Counted from the first letter of the stretch, positions 8,704 to 18,079 are shown. The stretch is 64,000 nt of DNA from JADLAT01 sp964348795 (GCA_964348795.1 CAYGDY010000011.1:1-64000), one strand, 5' to 3'. Notes: generated by a model not told the origin, from the letters alone. A program made the numbers and translations.

Positions 8704-10454
8704 CAGTGCGCCCCTTTCTTTGCGCTGACATATTGCTTCAGATCTTCCCCGAAATGGTTTTCTACTGCTGTTTCAGGGGCGGGCGGGAGTCCCAGTATCG
8801 ACACCATCGAAGCAATATACCGCGCCACAGCCGGAGCGGCCACCCAACCCCCTGTCGCATACCCATAAGTTTTCTTGGTCCCCTTGGGTTCGTCCACCAT
8901 GATAAAGATCGCATAACGCGGATCATCCATCGGAAAGACCCCGACAAAAGAGGAAATTTTCTTGTCACCATCATAACGCCCGTTAGTGCTTTTATCCGCC
9001 GTGCCCGTTTTTCCACCGACACGATAGCCTTTAACATCGGCGTTTGATCCCGTCCCGTCTGTCACCACCAACCGGAACAATTCCCGCATTTTTTCAGCCG
9101 TTTGCGGGGACACCACCCGCACAGCCTGAGGCGCGGACACCTTGCTCTGCGCCTCCTCGTCCAGAACCAGACGGGGCTTGACTAGATACCCGCCATTGAT
9201 AATCGACGACACCGCCGTCACCACCTGCAAAGGCGTAGTCGCTACACCATGCCCGTAAGAGGCCGTCAGGGTACTCACCTCCCGCCACGGATCAGGCACC
9301 ATCGGCGCCGCAACCTCGCGGACCTCGAAATCCAGAGGGGTCAGCAACCCCAGATCCGTATAAAACCCTTTCAGGTTTTTTGCGCCCACGGCCTGCCCCA
9401 TCAGGGCCGAACCAATATTGGAGGAATACATAAACACCTCGGGAATCGTTAAAATCCTGTCCTGCGCATGGTAATCATTGATGACAAAACGCCCGACCCG
9501 CAAAGGCACACTGGCATCAAATGTAGTGTTCATATCAGCCTCCCGCGTTTCAAAAAAGGCGGCTGTTGAAAAGATCTTGAAGACAGAGCCCATTTCATAC
9601 GCGCCCAACGTCAACCGGCTAAAACGCACATCATCTGTTGCGGTTCCCGCCTGATGCGGATTAAAATCCGGTAGGGAAACCCCCGCCAGAATCTCTCCGC
9701 TACGGACATCCATCACGACACCCGCCCCGCCAATCGCGGTGAAGTCCTCCATCGCCCGCGCCACCTCCCGCCGCAGAGCATGCTGAAAACGTATATCAAG
9801 ACTCAGACGCAATGGCTTGCCTTCGCTCAGGATTTTATCAAACCCTCTTTCGATCCCCGACAAGCCGTGCCCGTCCAGATCTCCATACCCGATCAGATGC
9901 ACCGCCAGAGTTCCTTGCGGATAAAAGCGTTGATATTCAGCCTCAAACTCAAGACCAGGCTCACCCAGCCCCAGAACAGCATATTGCTGGGCGGGGCTCA
10001 GGTTCCGCTTGAGCCAGACAAACCGTTTCTCGCTTTGCAATTTTTGCAAAACCTCTCCATAAGACAGATCGGGGAAAATTTTCACGAGCCCTTTGGCCGT
10101 GCCCTGCGGATCAGAGATCAGATACGGATCGGCAAACAGGGAGGATGTCCGCAAGGTCGTGGCCAGCAAGGCGCCGTTCCGGTCCACGATATCCCCTCTT
10201 TTTCCGTTGGTATTTTTGGCTTGCGGGCTTTCGGGGTCCACCCGCTCGACAGAAGACACCACCACGCCGTTGTCGCCGAAAATCCTGCGCCCCTGAATAA
10301 TGGACAAATCGAACACGCGCGCACAAAACACAATCGCCATCAAAAGACACAGCGCCCGAAACAGCACCAGCCGCCCCCGCGCCAGATCAAGCGCCGTGGC
10401 GCGCTCCCCTTCGAGCACAATAGAATTCCGGCGCATACGATAAAGAAAAATCAT
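8703..10454 (-). CDS. ftsI: Division-specific peptidoglycan transpeptidase FtsI (PBP3)
   Basis: Class B penicillin-binding protein that crosslinks septal peptidoglycan with FtsW. The 583 residues begin with a short cytoplasmic tail and one membrane anchor (about 30-50), then the dimerisation/pedestal domain (RGDIVDRNG near 86-94), then the transpeptidase domain with SVFK at 290-293 (active-site Ser290), SSN at 344-346 and KTG at 482-484. All three catalytic motifs are intact. Overlaps ftsL by 4 bases and murE by one. Confidence 0.97.
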   Translation of the reverse strand: MIFLYRMRRNSIVLEGERATALDLARGRLVLFRALCLLMAIVFCARVFDLSIIQGRRIFGDNGVVVSSVERVDPESPQAKNTNGKRGDIVDRNGALLATTLRTSSLFADPYLISDPQGTAKGLVKIFPDLSYGEVLQKLQSEKRFVWLKRNLSPAQQYAVLGLGEPGLEFEAEYQRFYPQGTLAVHLIGYGDLDGHGLSGIERGFDKILSEGKPLRLSLDIRFQHALRREVARAMEDFTAIGGAGVVMDVRSGEILAGVSLPDFNPHQAGTATDDVRFSRLTLGAYEMGSVFKIFSTAAFFETREADMNTTFDASVPLRVGRFVINDYHAQDRILTIPEVFMYSSNIGSALMGQAVGAKNLKGFYTDLGLLTPLDFEVREVAAPMVPDPWREVSTLTASYGHGVATTPLQVVTAVSSIINGGYLVKPRLVLDEEAQSKVSAPQAVRVVSPQTAEKMRELFRLVVTDGTGSNADVKGYRVGGKTGTADKSTNGRYDGDKKISSFVGVFPMDDPRYAIFIMVDEPKGTKKTYGYATGGWVAAPAVARYIASMVSILGLPPAPETAVENHFGEDLKQYVSAKKGAH

Positions 10455-10948
10455 GGCGTTTTGCGCTCCAACTCATGCAACAGCGCGCCAAAATCCTTTT
10501 CGGCCTTAGCTTCGGGCTTGCGTTCCTGCGTCTGGATCACAGGGGGCACAACGCGCTCCACAGGGGACACAGACAGCGCGCCCTGCGGGCGCTCCACGGA
10601 CAGAGAAACAGGCTGGGACACCCCATCGCCCGCCTGCCCCGCGCCAGTCCCTTCCGGCGCCAGCAGGGGCTCCGGCACTTCGGCCACATCCCGTAGCAAC
10701 CGCGCCGGATCAGGCGGCACAAGATCCAGAAAATCTTTTGCCAGACGCTCCAGACGTTCAGGCCTGTTCAGCGCTTCCCACTCCGCTTTCAACAGCCGGA
10801 TCTTCTCTTCCTCCCTCTGATAGGACCCTTCCAGATCCCGCAGGCGCATCTCGGCTTTCTGGACATTCTGGGAAGTATGCAACAGCGCAACCCCCGAAAG
10901 CACTGCACAGGCGTACACCAAAAAGGTCTGGGGCTTGACGAGTCTCAT
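10451..10948 (-). CDS. ftsL: Cell division protein FtsL-like
   Basis: 165 residues: a short basic N-terminus, a single membrane segment at about residues 10-27, then a charged coiled-coil stretch (about 29-65) ending in the EWEALNRPERLERLA motif typical of FtsL. The protein is longer than most FtsL because of a Pro/Glu-rich tail of about 85 residues without recognisable domain. FtsL bridges FtsW/FtsI and the FtsQ/FtsB side of the divisome. Position between rsmH and ftsI, with 4-base overlaps on both sides, supports the call more than sequence similarity does. Confidence 0.85.
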   Translation of the reverse strand: MRLVKPQTFLVYACAVLSGVALLHTSQNVQKAEMRLRDLEGSYQREEEKIRLLKAEWEALNRPERLERLAKDFLDLVPPDPARLLRDVAEVPEPLLAPEGTGAGQAGDGVSQPVSLSVERPQGALSVSPVERVVPPVIQTQERKPEAKAEKDFGALLHELERKTP

Positions 10949-11898
10949 AGCGCACCCCCCACCACAGGACAGGCCGCACGCCGCGCACAGCGCAGGCGCG
11001 CAGAACGCGAACGCGGGTTTTCCTTCAGTTCCCTCTCCGAGGGGAAAATAGCACGGGATGTCACCATTTCAAAAAACGGCCCTTCCCCTGAAAGTATTTC
11101 TGGAAAATAACGGGACCCACGCGCGGACTTTCCGGATTTTTCCCGAAAAAACCGCTTCACCGCGCCATCTTCAAGAGAATGAAACGACACCACCACAAAA
11201 CACCCACCCGGCTTTAAAATGGCCGCCGCAGACTCCAGCGCCCGCTCCAGTTCCCCCATCTCATCATTTACCGCGATCCGCAAAGCCTGAAAAGTCCGTG
11301 TTGCGGGGTCTATATCGGGCTTTCCTGGTTTTTTGGGAATCGCCGCGCGCACGACATCCGCCAGATCCAGCGTGGTCTCGAATTTCTTTTCGGCCCGCCG
11401 CGCTACAATCTTGTAAGCGATTTTCCGTGAATGCCGCTCCTCGCCATATTGATAAATCAAATCCGCCAGCGCCTTTTCCGGCAAAGCATTGACCAGATCT
11501 GCGGCCGTTTGACCAGCCCCTGTATCCATCCGCATGTCGAGGGGCCCGTCAAACCGGAAGGAAAAACCGCGCCCCGCCTCGTCCAACTGGAATGAAGACA
11601 CCCCCAGATCCAGTACAAACCCGTCCACCAGCCCTGTTCCAGCCTCCCGCAACAGATCGGCCACATCACCAAAGCACCCCTGAATCAGCACAAAACGCCC
11701 GCCATAGCGCGCACCAAATTCCTGCGCCCGCGCTACCGCCGCAGGATCCCGATCAATTGCCACAACGCGACATCCTGCCGCATCCAAAAGTCCCGCGCTG
11801 TACCCGCCCGCACCGAACGTCCCGTCCACATACACCCCGCCATCCACAGGCGAGAGATAATGCAGGACCTCAGGTAACATCACAGGATAATGCGACAA
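10945..11898 (-). CDS. rsmH: 16S rRNA (cytosine-1402-N4)-methyltransferase
   Basis: SAM-dependent enzyme that methylates C1402 of 16S rRNA. The SAM-binding loop VDGTFGAGGYS follows the family opening HYPVMLPEVL, and the later blocks FRIRFDGPLDMRMD-like and VSFHSLED are present. The open frame reaches 12048, but a good promoter at 12001-12029 would start the transcript near 11995. I therefore place the start at TTG 11898, immediately before the conserved opening (317 residues); ATG 11880 is an alternative. No clear ribosome binding site precedes any candidate. No mraZ is found upstream. Confidence 0.93.
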   Translation of the reverse strand: MSHYPVMLPEVLHYLSPVDGGVYVDGTFGAGGYSAGLLDAAGCRVVAIDRDPAAVARAQEFGARYGGRFVLIQGCFGDVADLLREAGTGLVDGFVLDLGVSSFQLDEAGRGFSFRFDGPLDMRMDTGAGQTAADLVNALPEKALADLIYQYGEERHSRKIAYKIVARRAEKKFETTLDLADVVRAAIPKKPGKPDIDPATRTFQALRIAVNDEMGELERALESAAAILKPGGCFVVVSFHSLEDGAVKRFFREKSGKSARGSRYFPEILSGEGPFFEMVTSRAIFPSERELKENPRSRSARLRCARRAACPVVGGAL

Positions 11899-12000
11899 AA
11901 CTTTGAACCACTTGTTTGAATCAAAACAGATACTTATTGCACAAAAGAGAATCGGCACAGGACTCGAAAAAGGCTTCAGAACAAGCCTTGACTCTAGGGA

Positions 12001-12029
12001 AAATAGCACCGAGATACACGATTCGTCAA
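12001..12029 (-). promoter_or_regulatory. Promoter of the division/cell-wall operon
   Basis: On the minus strand TTGACG (12024-12029) is separated by exactly 17 bases from CTATTT (12001-12006), about 100 bases before the rsmH start. It would leave a leader of roughly 95 bases. Confidence 0.6.
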
Positions 12030-12099
12030 TGAATCCCCCGAGTCGCACAAAAAGTTGTGCACAGGTATTTTTCTGTGGATGGATTTTTTTCTTCCCAGC

Positions 12100-12128
12100 T
12101 TGCCTTCACAACCAAAAACCGCCATAGT
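12100..12128 (+). promoter_or_regulatory. Promoter of the RNase P RNA gene
   Basis: TTGCCT (12100-12105), 17-base spacer, CATAGT (12123-12128). The expected start of transcription is near 12135, matching the 5' end of the P1 stem of the RNA. Confidence 0.7.
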
Positions 12129-12137
12129 CCCTCCATC

Positions 12138-12522
12138 ATAAGGCCGGATGGCCGCGTTGGGGTGTTTTCGGACACTACACCGAGGAAAGTCCGGACTTCA
12201 TGGAAAGACAGCGCCGGATAACGTCCGGGCGGGCGCTTTTAAAGCGTTTGACGGAAAGTGCAACAGAAAAGAAACTACCTGCTTGTCTTCGGACGAACGG
12301 GAAAAGGTGAAACGGTGCGGTAAGAGCGCACCGCAGGTCTGGCAACAGGCATGGCATGGCAAACCCCGCTGGAAGCAAGACCAAATAGGAGCCGCATACC
12401 ATCTCTTTCCAGATGGCGGTTCGGGTAGGTCGCTTGAGCCCTGCAGAAATGCATGGCCCAGATGAATGGCCATCCCCGCCCCCTTAACAAGGGCGGGACA
12501 GAATCCGGCTTACAGGCCTTAT
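12138..12522 (+). ncRNA. rnpB: RNase P RNA (class A)
   Basis: Catalytic RNA that trims the 5' leader of tRNA precursors. The conserved cores are all visible in order: GAGGAAAGTCCGG near 12181, the GAAACTACC-type element near 12270, GGTGCGGTAAGAGCGCACC near 12313, TGGCAAACCCC near 12356, GCAAGACCAAATAGG near 12374, AGATGAATGGCC near 12460 and ACAGAATCCGGCTTAC near 12498. ATAAGGCC at 12138-12145 pairs with GGCCTTAT at 12515-12522 to close P1, which defines the ends. It is transcribed divergently from the division operon. A T-rich stretch follows the P1 3' strand and may serve for termination. Confidence 0.97.
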
Positions 12523-12577
12523 GATATTTTCTTTTCAAAACTTTCCACAATATTATACTTCATATTGTGCAGAAAAT

Positions 12578-12606
12578 TTGACTTTTTCTTTCCCTTTGCG
12601 CTAGCA
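12578..12606 (+). promoter_or_regulatory. Promoter-like element after rnpB
   Basis: TTGACT (12578-12583), 17-base spacer, CTAGCA (12601-12606), 35 bases before the ATG of the next plus-strand gene. The -10 match is imperfect. Confidence 0.45.
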
Positions 12607-12640
12607 TTTAAAGAAAAAACGAAGGGAGAACACATCACAC

Positions 12641-13207
12641 ATGCTGGCCACAACGACCTTACAAGCCCTTTCACCACAATTTTCCGATGCCGCTCTCAAG
12701 CCCGCCCCCCGAAACGATCCTGTGTATCTTCATCTCCAGACCTTCAGATGGCACAACAGTCATCACACCCATGAATTTATTTTAGGCTTCACACAAGAGG
12801 CTCTGGACAACATTGAAAAAGAGAAAACGGCCTTTGACGCGCTCGAAGGCGATGCCTTGGTCCGTGCCCTGCAAAAGGCCGGCGCTGTTCTGCACGATGC
12901 GGTAGGAAAGGATGGGTATCGCCTCGCCGCTTTCTGGCAATACGAGACCGCAACGCACCAGACAACGTATCTCGGCTACCATCAGGATGGCCACATGTGC
13001 AATCCCTCTCCCCACGAACCGGCAAAACTGGAATTTCGGAATAACAGCCTTGTTCGGGCAGAGCACTGGACCAAAGAAGATTTTATTCGGGCCACGACGG
13101 ATCTGGAAAACCATGCGTGGAACCAAAAGAACAGCAGGCCCTACACACAAAAACAATTGGAAGCGCACCAGACCAGCACCCCCACGCTCACCCTCGTGGG
13201 GAATTAA
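12641..13207 (+). CDS. Hypothetical protein, 188 residues
   Basis: I do not recognise this protein. It is soluble, without signal peptide or membrane segment, and rich in His, Thr and Gln. A helical middle part (about residues 55-95) is followed by a segment with WQYE and GYHQDGHM, several His residues that could bind metal or be catalytic. A GGGAG ribosome binding site precedes the ATG and a promoter-like element lies further upstream. It converges on the amidase gene, overlapping it by 4 bases at the stop codons. Confidence 0.7.
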   Translation: MLATTTLQALSPQFSDAALKPAPRNDPVYLHLQTFRWHNSHHTHEFILGFTQEALDNIEKEKTAFDALEGDALVRALQKAGAVLHDAVGKDGYRLAAFWQYETATHQTTYLGYHQDGHMCNPSPHEPAKLEFRNNSLVRAEHWTKEDFIRATTDLENHAWNQKNSRPYTQKQLEAHQTSTPTLTLVGN

Positions 13208-13902
13208 CACATCGCTGACAGCCTCTGGACGCTGGTTTGATCCGGCACTGCGGGCCGGTCATCCCAGCGCGTAAACCGCTCAGGACAAAAATGCCGGTGA
13301 AAGGCTACAATCACATCGGCCTGCTGAACCTGCGGATCGTATCCGTATGCGGTCAGTGCCCTGTAAAAACGCTCTAAATCCTCTCCCTTCAGGGGAAGAG
13401 GCGGGAGGAGCGCTTCGTGACTTTCCGGCCAGACCCCCACCCCGTGTTCTGCCAGCGTTTTCCACGGGAAAAGGTGCCCGGGATCCACCTTGCGGGCGGG
13501 TGCCACATCCGAATGCCCCAAAACCCGCGCAGGCACGATCGCATGACGCGCCACAATTTCTTGGCATAGCGCAATAACAGCCCTGATCTGGGCATCCGGA
13601 AAAAGCATATAACCAAATTCATGCCCCCCGTTGACAATCTCGATCCCGATGGACCGGCTATTGATATCCCGCTCTCCGGCCCAGTACGATACGCCCGCAT
13701 GCCACGCCCGTTTGTCCTCCGGCACCAAGGCATGGACAGTACCCTCTTCCTCCACCACGTAATGTGCACTCACCTTGGAGGCGGGGTCACACAACCTGAC
13801 CAGCGCTTCCGCCCCCGTACGCATCCCCGTGTAATGCAGGACAACCATGTCCGGAGATCCTCCCGTCCGTTCATCAAAATGCGGAGATATAAAACGAAAC
13901 AT
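13204..13902 (-). CDS. N-acetylmuramoyl-L-alanine amidase (AmpD/AmiD-like)
   Basis: Zinc amidase_2 family enzyme cleaving the MurNAc-L-Ala bond. In 232 residues the expected ligands are present: His23 (VLHYT), His130 (LGHSDVAP) and Asp140, with Glu88 in the GIEIVN motif. A C-terminal stretch of about 70 residues looks like a small peptidoglycan-binding helical domain (ALTAYGYD ... IVAFHRHF). No signal peptide is visible, so it probably acts in the cytoplasm on recycled anhydro-muropeptides. Convergent with the preceding hypothetical gene. Confidence 0.92.
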   Translation of the reverse strand: MFRFISPHFDERTGGSPDMVVLHYTGMRTGAEALVRLCDPASKVSAHYVVEEEGTVHALVPEDKRAWHAGVSYWAGERDINSRSIGIEIVNGGHEFGYMLFPDAQIRAVIALCQEIVARHAIVPARVLGHSDVAPARKVDPGHLFPWKTLAEHGVGVWPESHEALLPPLPLKGEDLERFYRALTAYGYDPQVQQADVIVAFHRHFCPERFTRWDDRPAVPDQTSVQRLSAMC

Positions 13903-13960
13903 GATCCTTTACTTTCTTTCCCAAGAGATTACTCTTATAGAGGAAAAGGATGAGAGACGC

Positions 13961-14608
13961 ATGCGCATTTTTCTATGGATTGCTGTTTTACTCATCATGG
14001 CAATGGGAAACATTCTTTTTTTGCGGTTCACGCAAGGGGCGGGATTGACCGGTGCCTCCGAAACCAAAGGACAAACGCTTATGGAACAAAGACCCGAAGG
14101 CTATCCGGTCGCCATATTTGCAGGCGGCTGTTTCTGGTGTATCGAGAGTGAATTTCGCGCGCAGAACGGTGTGCTCTTCACGCGCAGTGGCTATATCGGC
14201 GGACATCTCGACCACCCCACCTACGAGGACACACACGACAGCAAAAGCGGGCATGCCGAGGCGGTAGAGGTGACCTTCGACCCCGCAAAAACCAGCTATC
14301 AGACACTGGTGGAATATTTCATGAAAGAAGCCCACGACCCAACCCAACTGAACCGGCAGGGGCCAGACGTTGGCACACAATACCGTTCCGCGATTTTCTA
14401 CACCGACGACACACAAAAGAAAATTGCGCAAGATGTCATAGCAACCCTCACAACCCGAAAAGAATTCAAACATCCGATTGTGACCACGCTGGAGCCCGCC
14501 ACGACCTTCTGGGAGGCGGAAAACTCTCACCAGCAGTATTACGAAAAATTTAAGGCGCAAAACGGTTTCGCCCACCCGAATGACAAAACGGCGCGGCCCA
14601 AACCCTGA
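13961..14608 (+). CDS. msrA: Peptide methionine sulfoxide reductase A, membrane-anchored
   Basis: Reduces methionine-S-sulfoxide in proteins. The start at 13961 is preceded by AGGAAAAGGATG-type purine-rich sequence and gives 215 residues; the frame remains open further upstream to 13847 but this would overlap the amidase gene. The first 22 residues form a hydrophobic segment (signal peptide or anchor), so the enzyme is probably in the periplasm. The catalytic motif GCFWC lies at 56-60 (nucleophile Cys57), and the SGYIGG and GTQYRSAIFY blocks follow. The Cys at position 60 is a variation on the common GCFWG. Confidence 0.95.
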   Translation: MRIFLWIAVLLIMAMGNILFLRFTQGAGLTGASETKGQTLMEQRPEGYPVAIFAGGCFWCIESEFRAQNGVLFTRSGYIGGHLDHPTYEDTHDSKSGHAEAVEVTFDPAKTSYQTLVEYFMKEAHDPTQLNRQGPDVGTQYRSAIFYTDDTQKKIAQDVIATLTTRKEFKHPIVTTLEPATTFWEAENSHQQYYEKFKAQNGFAHPNDKTARPKP

Positions 14609-14609
14609 A

Positions 14610-14840
14610 TTATTTGATATTGATCGAGCAAATATCCCCGCCCGGGATATTCTGGCACTCGGCGACAAAGCCAATATCGGGCAACATCGTCCCGACAAAA
14701 AGTATCACACACAAAAATAACGGCACCGCCACCAGCAGGACCTCGCTCATGGAAAACCGCATCTTGCGGGTTTCGTAGATTTCTTCCAGATTTACATCCA
14801 AAATACTGGATTCGTCATAAGGACTATGGATTTTTCGCAT
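14610..14840 (-). CDS. Small single-span membrane protein
   Basis: 76 residues from the ATG with a GGAGG site a few bases upstream; the frame is open a little further. An acidic N-terminal half is followed by one membrane segment (about residues 33-52) and a short outside tail with two cysteines (CQNIPGGDIC). It faces msrA tail to tail with one base between. Function unknown. The paired cysteines suggest an extracytoplasmic disulfide. Confidence 0.6.
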   Translation of the reverse strand: MRKIHSPYDESSILDVNLEEIYETRKMRFSMSEVLLVAVPLFLCVILFVGTMLPDIGFVAECQNIPGGDICSINIK

Positions 14841-14927
14841 CAATGACCTCCAGCGGAACGGGTCCAATGCCTTTATTATCCCACAGTCTTGTTAAGATTT
14901 TGTTACCTATGGATGTGAAGGCGTCTG

Positions 14928-15596
14928 TTACCCGCACCAGACACGGCTAATCATTCCCTTGGCATCCACCTCAAAATTGATACGCTCTGCGGAATAATCC
15001 ATGGTCATGGAGGCCCCCGGGGCCAAAATCCGGTAAGACCGTCCCGATCCCTTCACAGCCCGCAGAATATCCCGCGACATTTTTTGCCCCACCCACGGCT
15101 CAAAATGACAGACGGGCTGTGGCGCTTCAGGCGGCACATTTGTTTCATAATGGCGCTGATCGACAGGCAAATCCCCGACATAGCCTTCTGTTCCGCCCGA
15201 CACATCCTCCCCTTCAGAACCATCCTCTACGCCCGCACTGTCACCCCCTGTCGTCGTCCCGACGGGCGGGATGGGCCGGCCCAAAGGCATACTATAGCGT
15301 CTTTTATCCCGCAAAGGACCCCCTACACCCCCTTGAGTGGCCGCCCCGTCCTCTTCCGCATCGGGCGCTCTAAACCCCTTGGCAACAGGCGGCATGGGCG
15401 CACCACCCACCTGTCCTATGATGTGGTGCGTCCCGATTGTTGGTCCGGCGGATTCACGCGAGGATTCGCCCTTTTCCTGCACCTGCACCTGCGCCTGTGC
15501 GCTTTGTACAAAGCCTGTCATGCTGATCCCACACAATACGAACAGGGCTAACGCCGCCATTTTCAAAAAAATTCGTTTTTTCAGTGTATGGGACAT
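14928..15596 (-). CDS. Secreted hypothetical protein
   Basis: 222 residues from the second of two close ATGs (15596), which has better spacing to the AGGAG site than the first (15602). Residues 1-36 are a clear signal peptide ending in AQA. The mature protein has a low-complexity Gly/Pro/Glu-rich part of about 100 residues, then a compact C-terminal domain of about 75 residues with two cysteines (one in PVCHFEPWVG, one at the end). Likely periplasmic. Cannot be assigned to a family. Confidence 0.7.
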   Translation of the reverse strand: MSHTLKKRIFLKMAALALFVLCGISMTGFVQSAQAQVQVQEKGESSRESAGPTIGTHHIIGQVGGAPMPPVAKGFRAPDAEEDGAATQGGVGGPLRDKRRYSMPLGRPIPPVGTTTGGDSAGVEDGSEGEDVSGGTEGYVGDLPVDQRHYETNVPPEAPQPVCHFEPWVGQKMSRDILRAVKGSGRSYRILAPGASMTMDYSAERINFEVDAKGMISRVWCG

Positions 15597-15775
15597 AGAC
15601 ATTCTCCTGTGGCAATACGGACCGTTATCTTACCATCCTACCTCAAACAACCACAGGAACACAAAATTTTTAGATTCTAAGGAAGCGGGAGACAACGCCG
15701 TCCGAACGGAGACGATGAAAGCTCTCAAAAATAAATCCTTGCAATAAGCCCTTATAAACCCTATTCATTTCCTCC

Positions 15776-17584
15776 ATGTCGCACAAAATAGAACATATCC
15801 GGAATTTTGCCATTATCGCCCATATCGACCACGGGAAATCCACGCTGGCCGACCGTTTGATCCAGACCTGCGGCGGACTTGAGGAACGCGAAATGAAAGC
15901 GCAAGTCCTCGATAGCATGGATATCGAGCGCGAGCGCGGTATTACCATCAAGGCCCAGACGGTGCGCCTCTCCTACACCGCCGATGACGGCATAGAATAC
16001 CAGCTCAATTTGATGGACACGCCGGGCCATGTCGATTTTGCCTATGAAGTCAGCCGCTCTTTGGCCTCCTGCGAGGGCTCCATCCTTGTCGTCGATGCGT
16101 CCCAAGGGGTGGAGGCCCAGACTCTGGCCAACGTGTATCAGGCCCTCGAAAACAATCACGAAATTATTCCGGCCATCAATAAAATCGACCTGCCAGCCGC
16201 CGACCCCGACAATGCAAAAAAACAGGTCGAGGATGTGATCGGGCTCGATGCCTCGGACGCGATTTTATGCTCCGGCAAATCGGGCCTTGGCATTCATGAT
16301 CTGCTGGAGGCCATTGTCAAACGCCTGCCCTGCCCGCTGGAGGGTGATATCACCAAGCCCACCAAAGCCCTGTTGGTTGATTCATGGTACGATATTTACC
16401 TCGGTGTGGTGGTTCTGGTGCGCGTCATTGACGGCACGCTCCGCAAGGGGCAGAAAATCAAATTCATGGCCAACGGCGCCACGCGGGAGATCGACCGCGT
16501 GGGGATGTTTACGCCCAAACATGTTTTGCTCGATGAGCTCGGACCAGGCGAAATGGGCTTTATCACCGCCGCCATCAAGGATATCTCCGAAACCAAAGTG
16601 GGCGACACCATCACCGATGACCGAAAACCCTGTGATGCACCGCTCAAGGGCTTTAAACCTTCTATTCCTATGGTGTTTTGTTCCTTTTATCCTGCGGACG
16701 CCAGCGATTTTGAAAAATTACGGGATTCTCTGGGCAAAGTCCGCCTGAATGACGCCAGCCTGCATTTTGAAATGGAAACCTCTCAAGCGCTCGGCCTTGG
16801 TTTTCGCTGTGGATTCCTTGGTTTATTGCATATGGAGATCATTCAAGAGCGGCTGGAGCGGGAATTTGATCTGGATCTTATCCCCACCGCCCCGTCCGTG
16901 GTGTACCGCATCAACATGACAGACGGAACCGTGAAAGAACTCTACAACCCTGTGGATATGCCCGATGTCGTGCGCATAAAATCCATAGAGGAACCATGGA
17001 TCAAGGCCACGATCCTCGTGCCCGACGAATATCTGGGAAGCCTTTTGCAACTGTGTCAGGAACGGCGCGGCGTACAGATCGAACTGACCTATGCGGGGAG
17101 CAGGGCGATGCTCGTCTATCGCCTGCCGCTCAACGAAGTGGTGTTTGATTTCTATGACCGCCTCAAATCCCTTTCCAAGGGCTATGCCAGCTTTGATTAC
17201 GAGCTGGACGGCTATGCGGAAAATGATCTTGTGAAGCTTGATGTCCGCGTGAATGACGAGCCCGTGGACGCGCTGGCCATGATTGTCCACCGCGATAACG
17301 CCCCATATCGCGGACGGCATATGTGCGAGCGACTGAAGGAGCTGATCCCGCGACAGATGTTCAAAATCGCCATTCAGGCCGCGATTGGCGGAAAAATCAT
17401 CGCCCGCGAAGATGTCTCCGCACTCCGCAAGGACGTGACGGCGAAATGTTACGGCGGGGACGTTTCCAGAAAGAAAAAACTGCTGGAAAAGCAGAAAAAA
17501 GGCAAAGCCAAAATGCGGCAGTACGGCTCGGTCGAAATCCCGCAAAGCGCCTTCATCGCCGCGCTGAAGATGGGGGATGATTGA
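15776..17584 (+). CDS. lepA: Elongation factor 4 (back-translocating GTPase)
   Basis: Ribosome-associated GTPase of 602 residues. G1 is AHIDHGKST near residues 14-22, G3 DTPGHVDF near 81-88, G4 NKID near 135-138. The EF-Tu domain II, two EF-G-like domains, and the LepA-specific C-terminal domain (RKKKLLEKQKKGK) follow. Length is normal. The gene stands alone; a long AT-rich upstream region of 170 bases holds no other gene. The stop is 3 bases from the start of the broken membrane-protein gene that follows. Confidence 0.98.
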   Translation: MSHKIEHIRNFAIIAHIDHGKSTLADRLIQTCGGLEEREMKAQVLDSMDIERERGITIKAQTVRLSYTADDGIEYQLNLMDTPGHVDFAYEVSRSLASCEGSILVVDASQGVEAQTLANVYQALENNHEIIPAINKIDLPAADPDNAKKQVEDVIGLDASDAILCSGKSGLGIHDLLEAIVKRLPCPLEGDITKPTKALLVDSWYDIYLGVVVLVRVIDGTLRKGQKIKFMANGATREIDRVGMFTPKHVLLDELGPGEMGFITAAIKDISETKVGDTITDDRKPCDAPLKGFKPSIPMVFCSFYPADASDFEKLRDSLGKVRLNDASLHFEMETSQALGLGFRCGFLGLLHMEIIQERLEREFDLDLIPTAPSVVYRINMTDGTVKELYNPVDMPDVVRIKSIEEPWIKATILVPDEYLGSLLQLCQERRGVQIELTYAGSRAMLVYRLPLNEVVFDFYDRLKSLSKGYASFDYELDGYAENDLVKLDVRVNDEPVDALAMIVHRDNAPYRGRHMCERLKELIPRQMFKIAIQAAIGGKIIAREDVSALRKDVTAKCYGGDVSRKKKLLEKQKKGKAKMRQYGSVEIPQSAFIAALKMGDD

Positions 17585-17587
17585 GGC

Positions 17588-18079
17588 GTGTTTTCTCTCA
17601 CTTTAAAGACAGAACTTGACCCTATTTCACTTTACGCGGCAGTTGTAGCTACATCCGCCTTGCTTTGGAATATTGTAGTGTTTCTAAAAAGTGGTCCAAA
17701 AATTCAAATGATTACCTCACCAAATATGGTTTTCAGTAATGATGTCACTCAAAGACTCTTTGTTGTTGTAAATGTAAAAAATAATGGATCAAAACCAACT
17801 ACCCTAGAAGGGTTGTATATGTTTTATTGGCCAAACTTTCGGTAAAGGTTTTTTGGAAAAAAACTGAAACAACTAGTTGTTGTGTCAACCACAATGCCGT
17901 CCAATCCAGTGGGCGAATTACCTCAGTTACTTGAGGTAGGAAAGAAATGGACTGGTTTTATCTTACAAACTCCAGAACTTGAAACGATGTCCAAACAATA
18001 CCTCTACGTACAACTATTTCATTCATTTTCAAGCAACCCCGTTTATCGTCGCTTAAAAATTGAAAAAACAAAAGAATAA
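17588..18079 (+). pseudogene. Membrane protein gene interrupted by an in-frame stop
   Basis: A GTG-initiated frame directly after lepA runs 85 codons, meets TAA at 17843-17845, and continues in the same frame without further stops to 18079. The two parts read as one protein of about 163 residues: one membrane segment near residues 11-32, a beta-rich domain (VVVNVKNNGSKP), then a second half ending in a hydrophilic tail. No frameshift is needed. The codons are AT-rich compared with lepA. This may be a decayed accessory gene, a sequencing error, or a stop that is read through; I favour decay. Confidence 0.65.

Noticed and set aside
12046..12090. DnaA boxes or an origin near rnpB (TTGTGCACA, CTGTGGATGG)
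   Set aside because: Only two imperfect matches to TTATCCACA, no AT-rich unwinding region and no origin genes such as dnaA, dnaN or parAB nearby.
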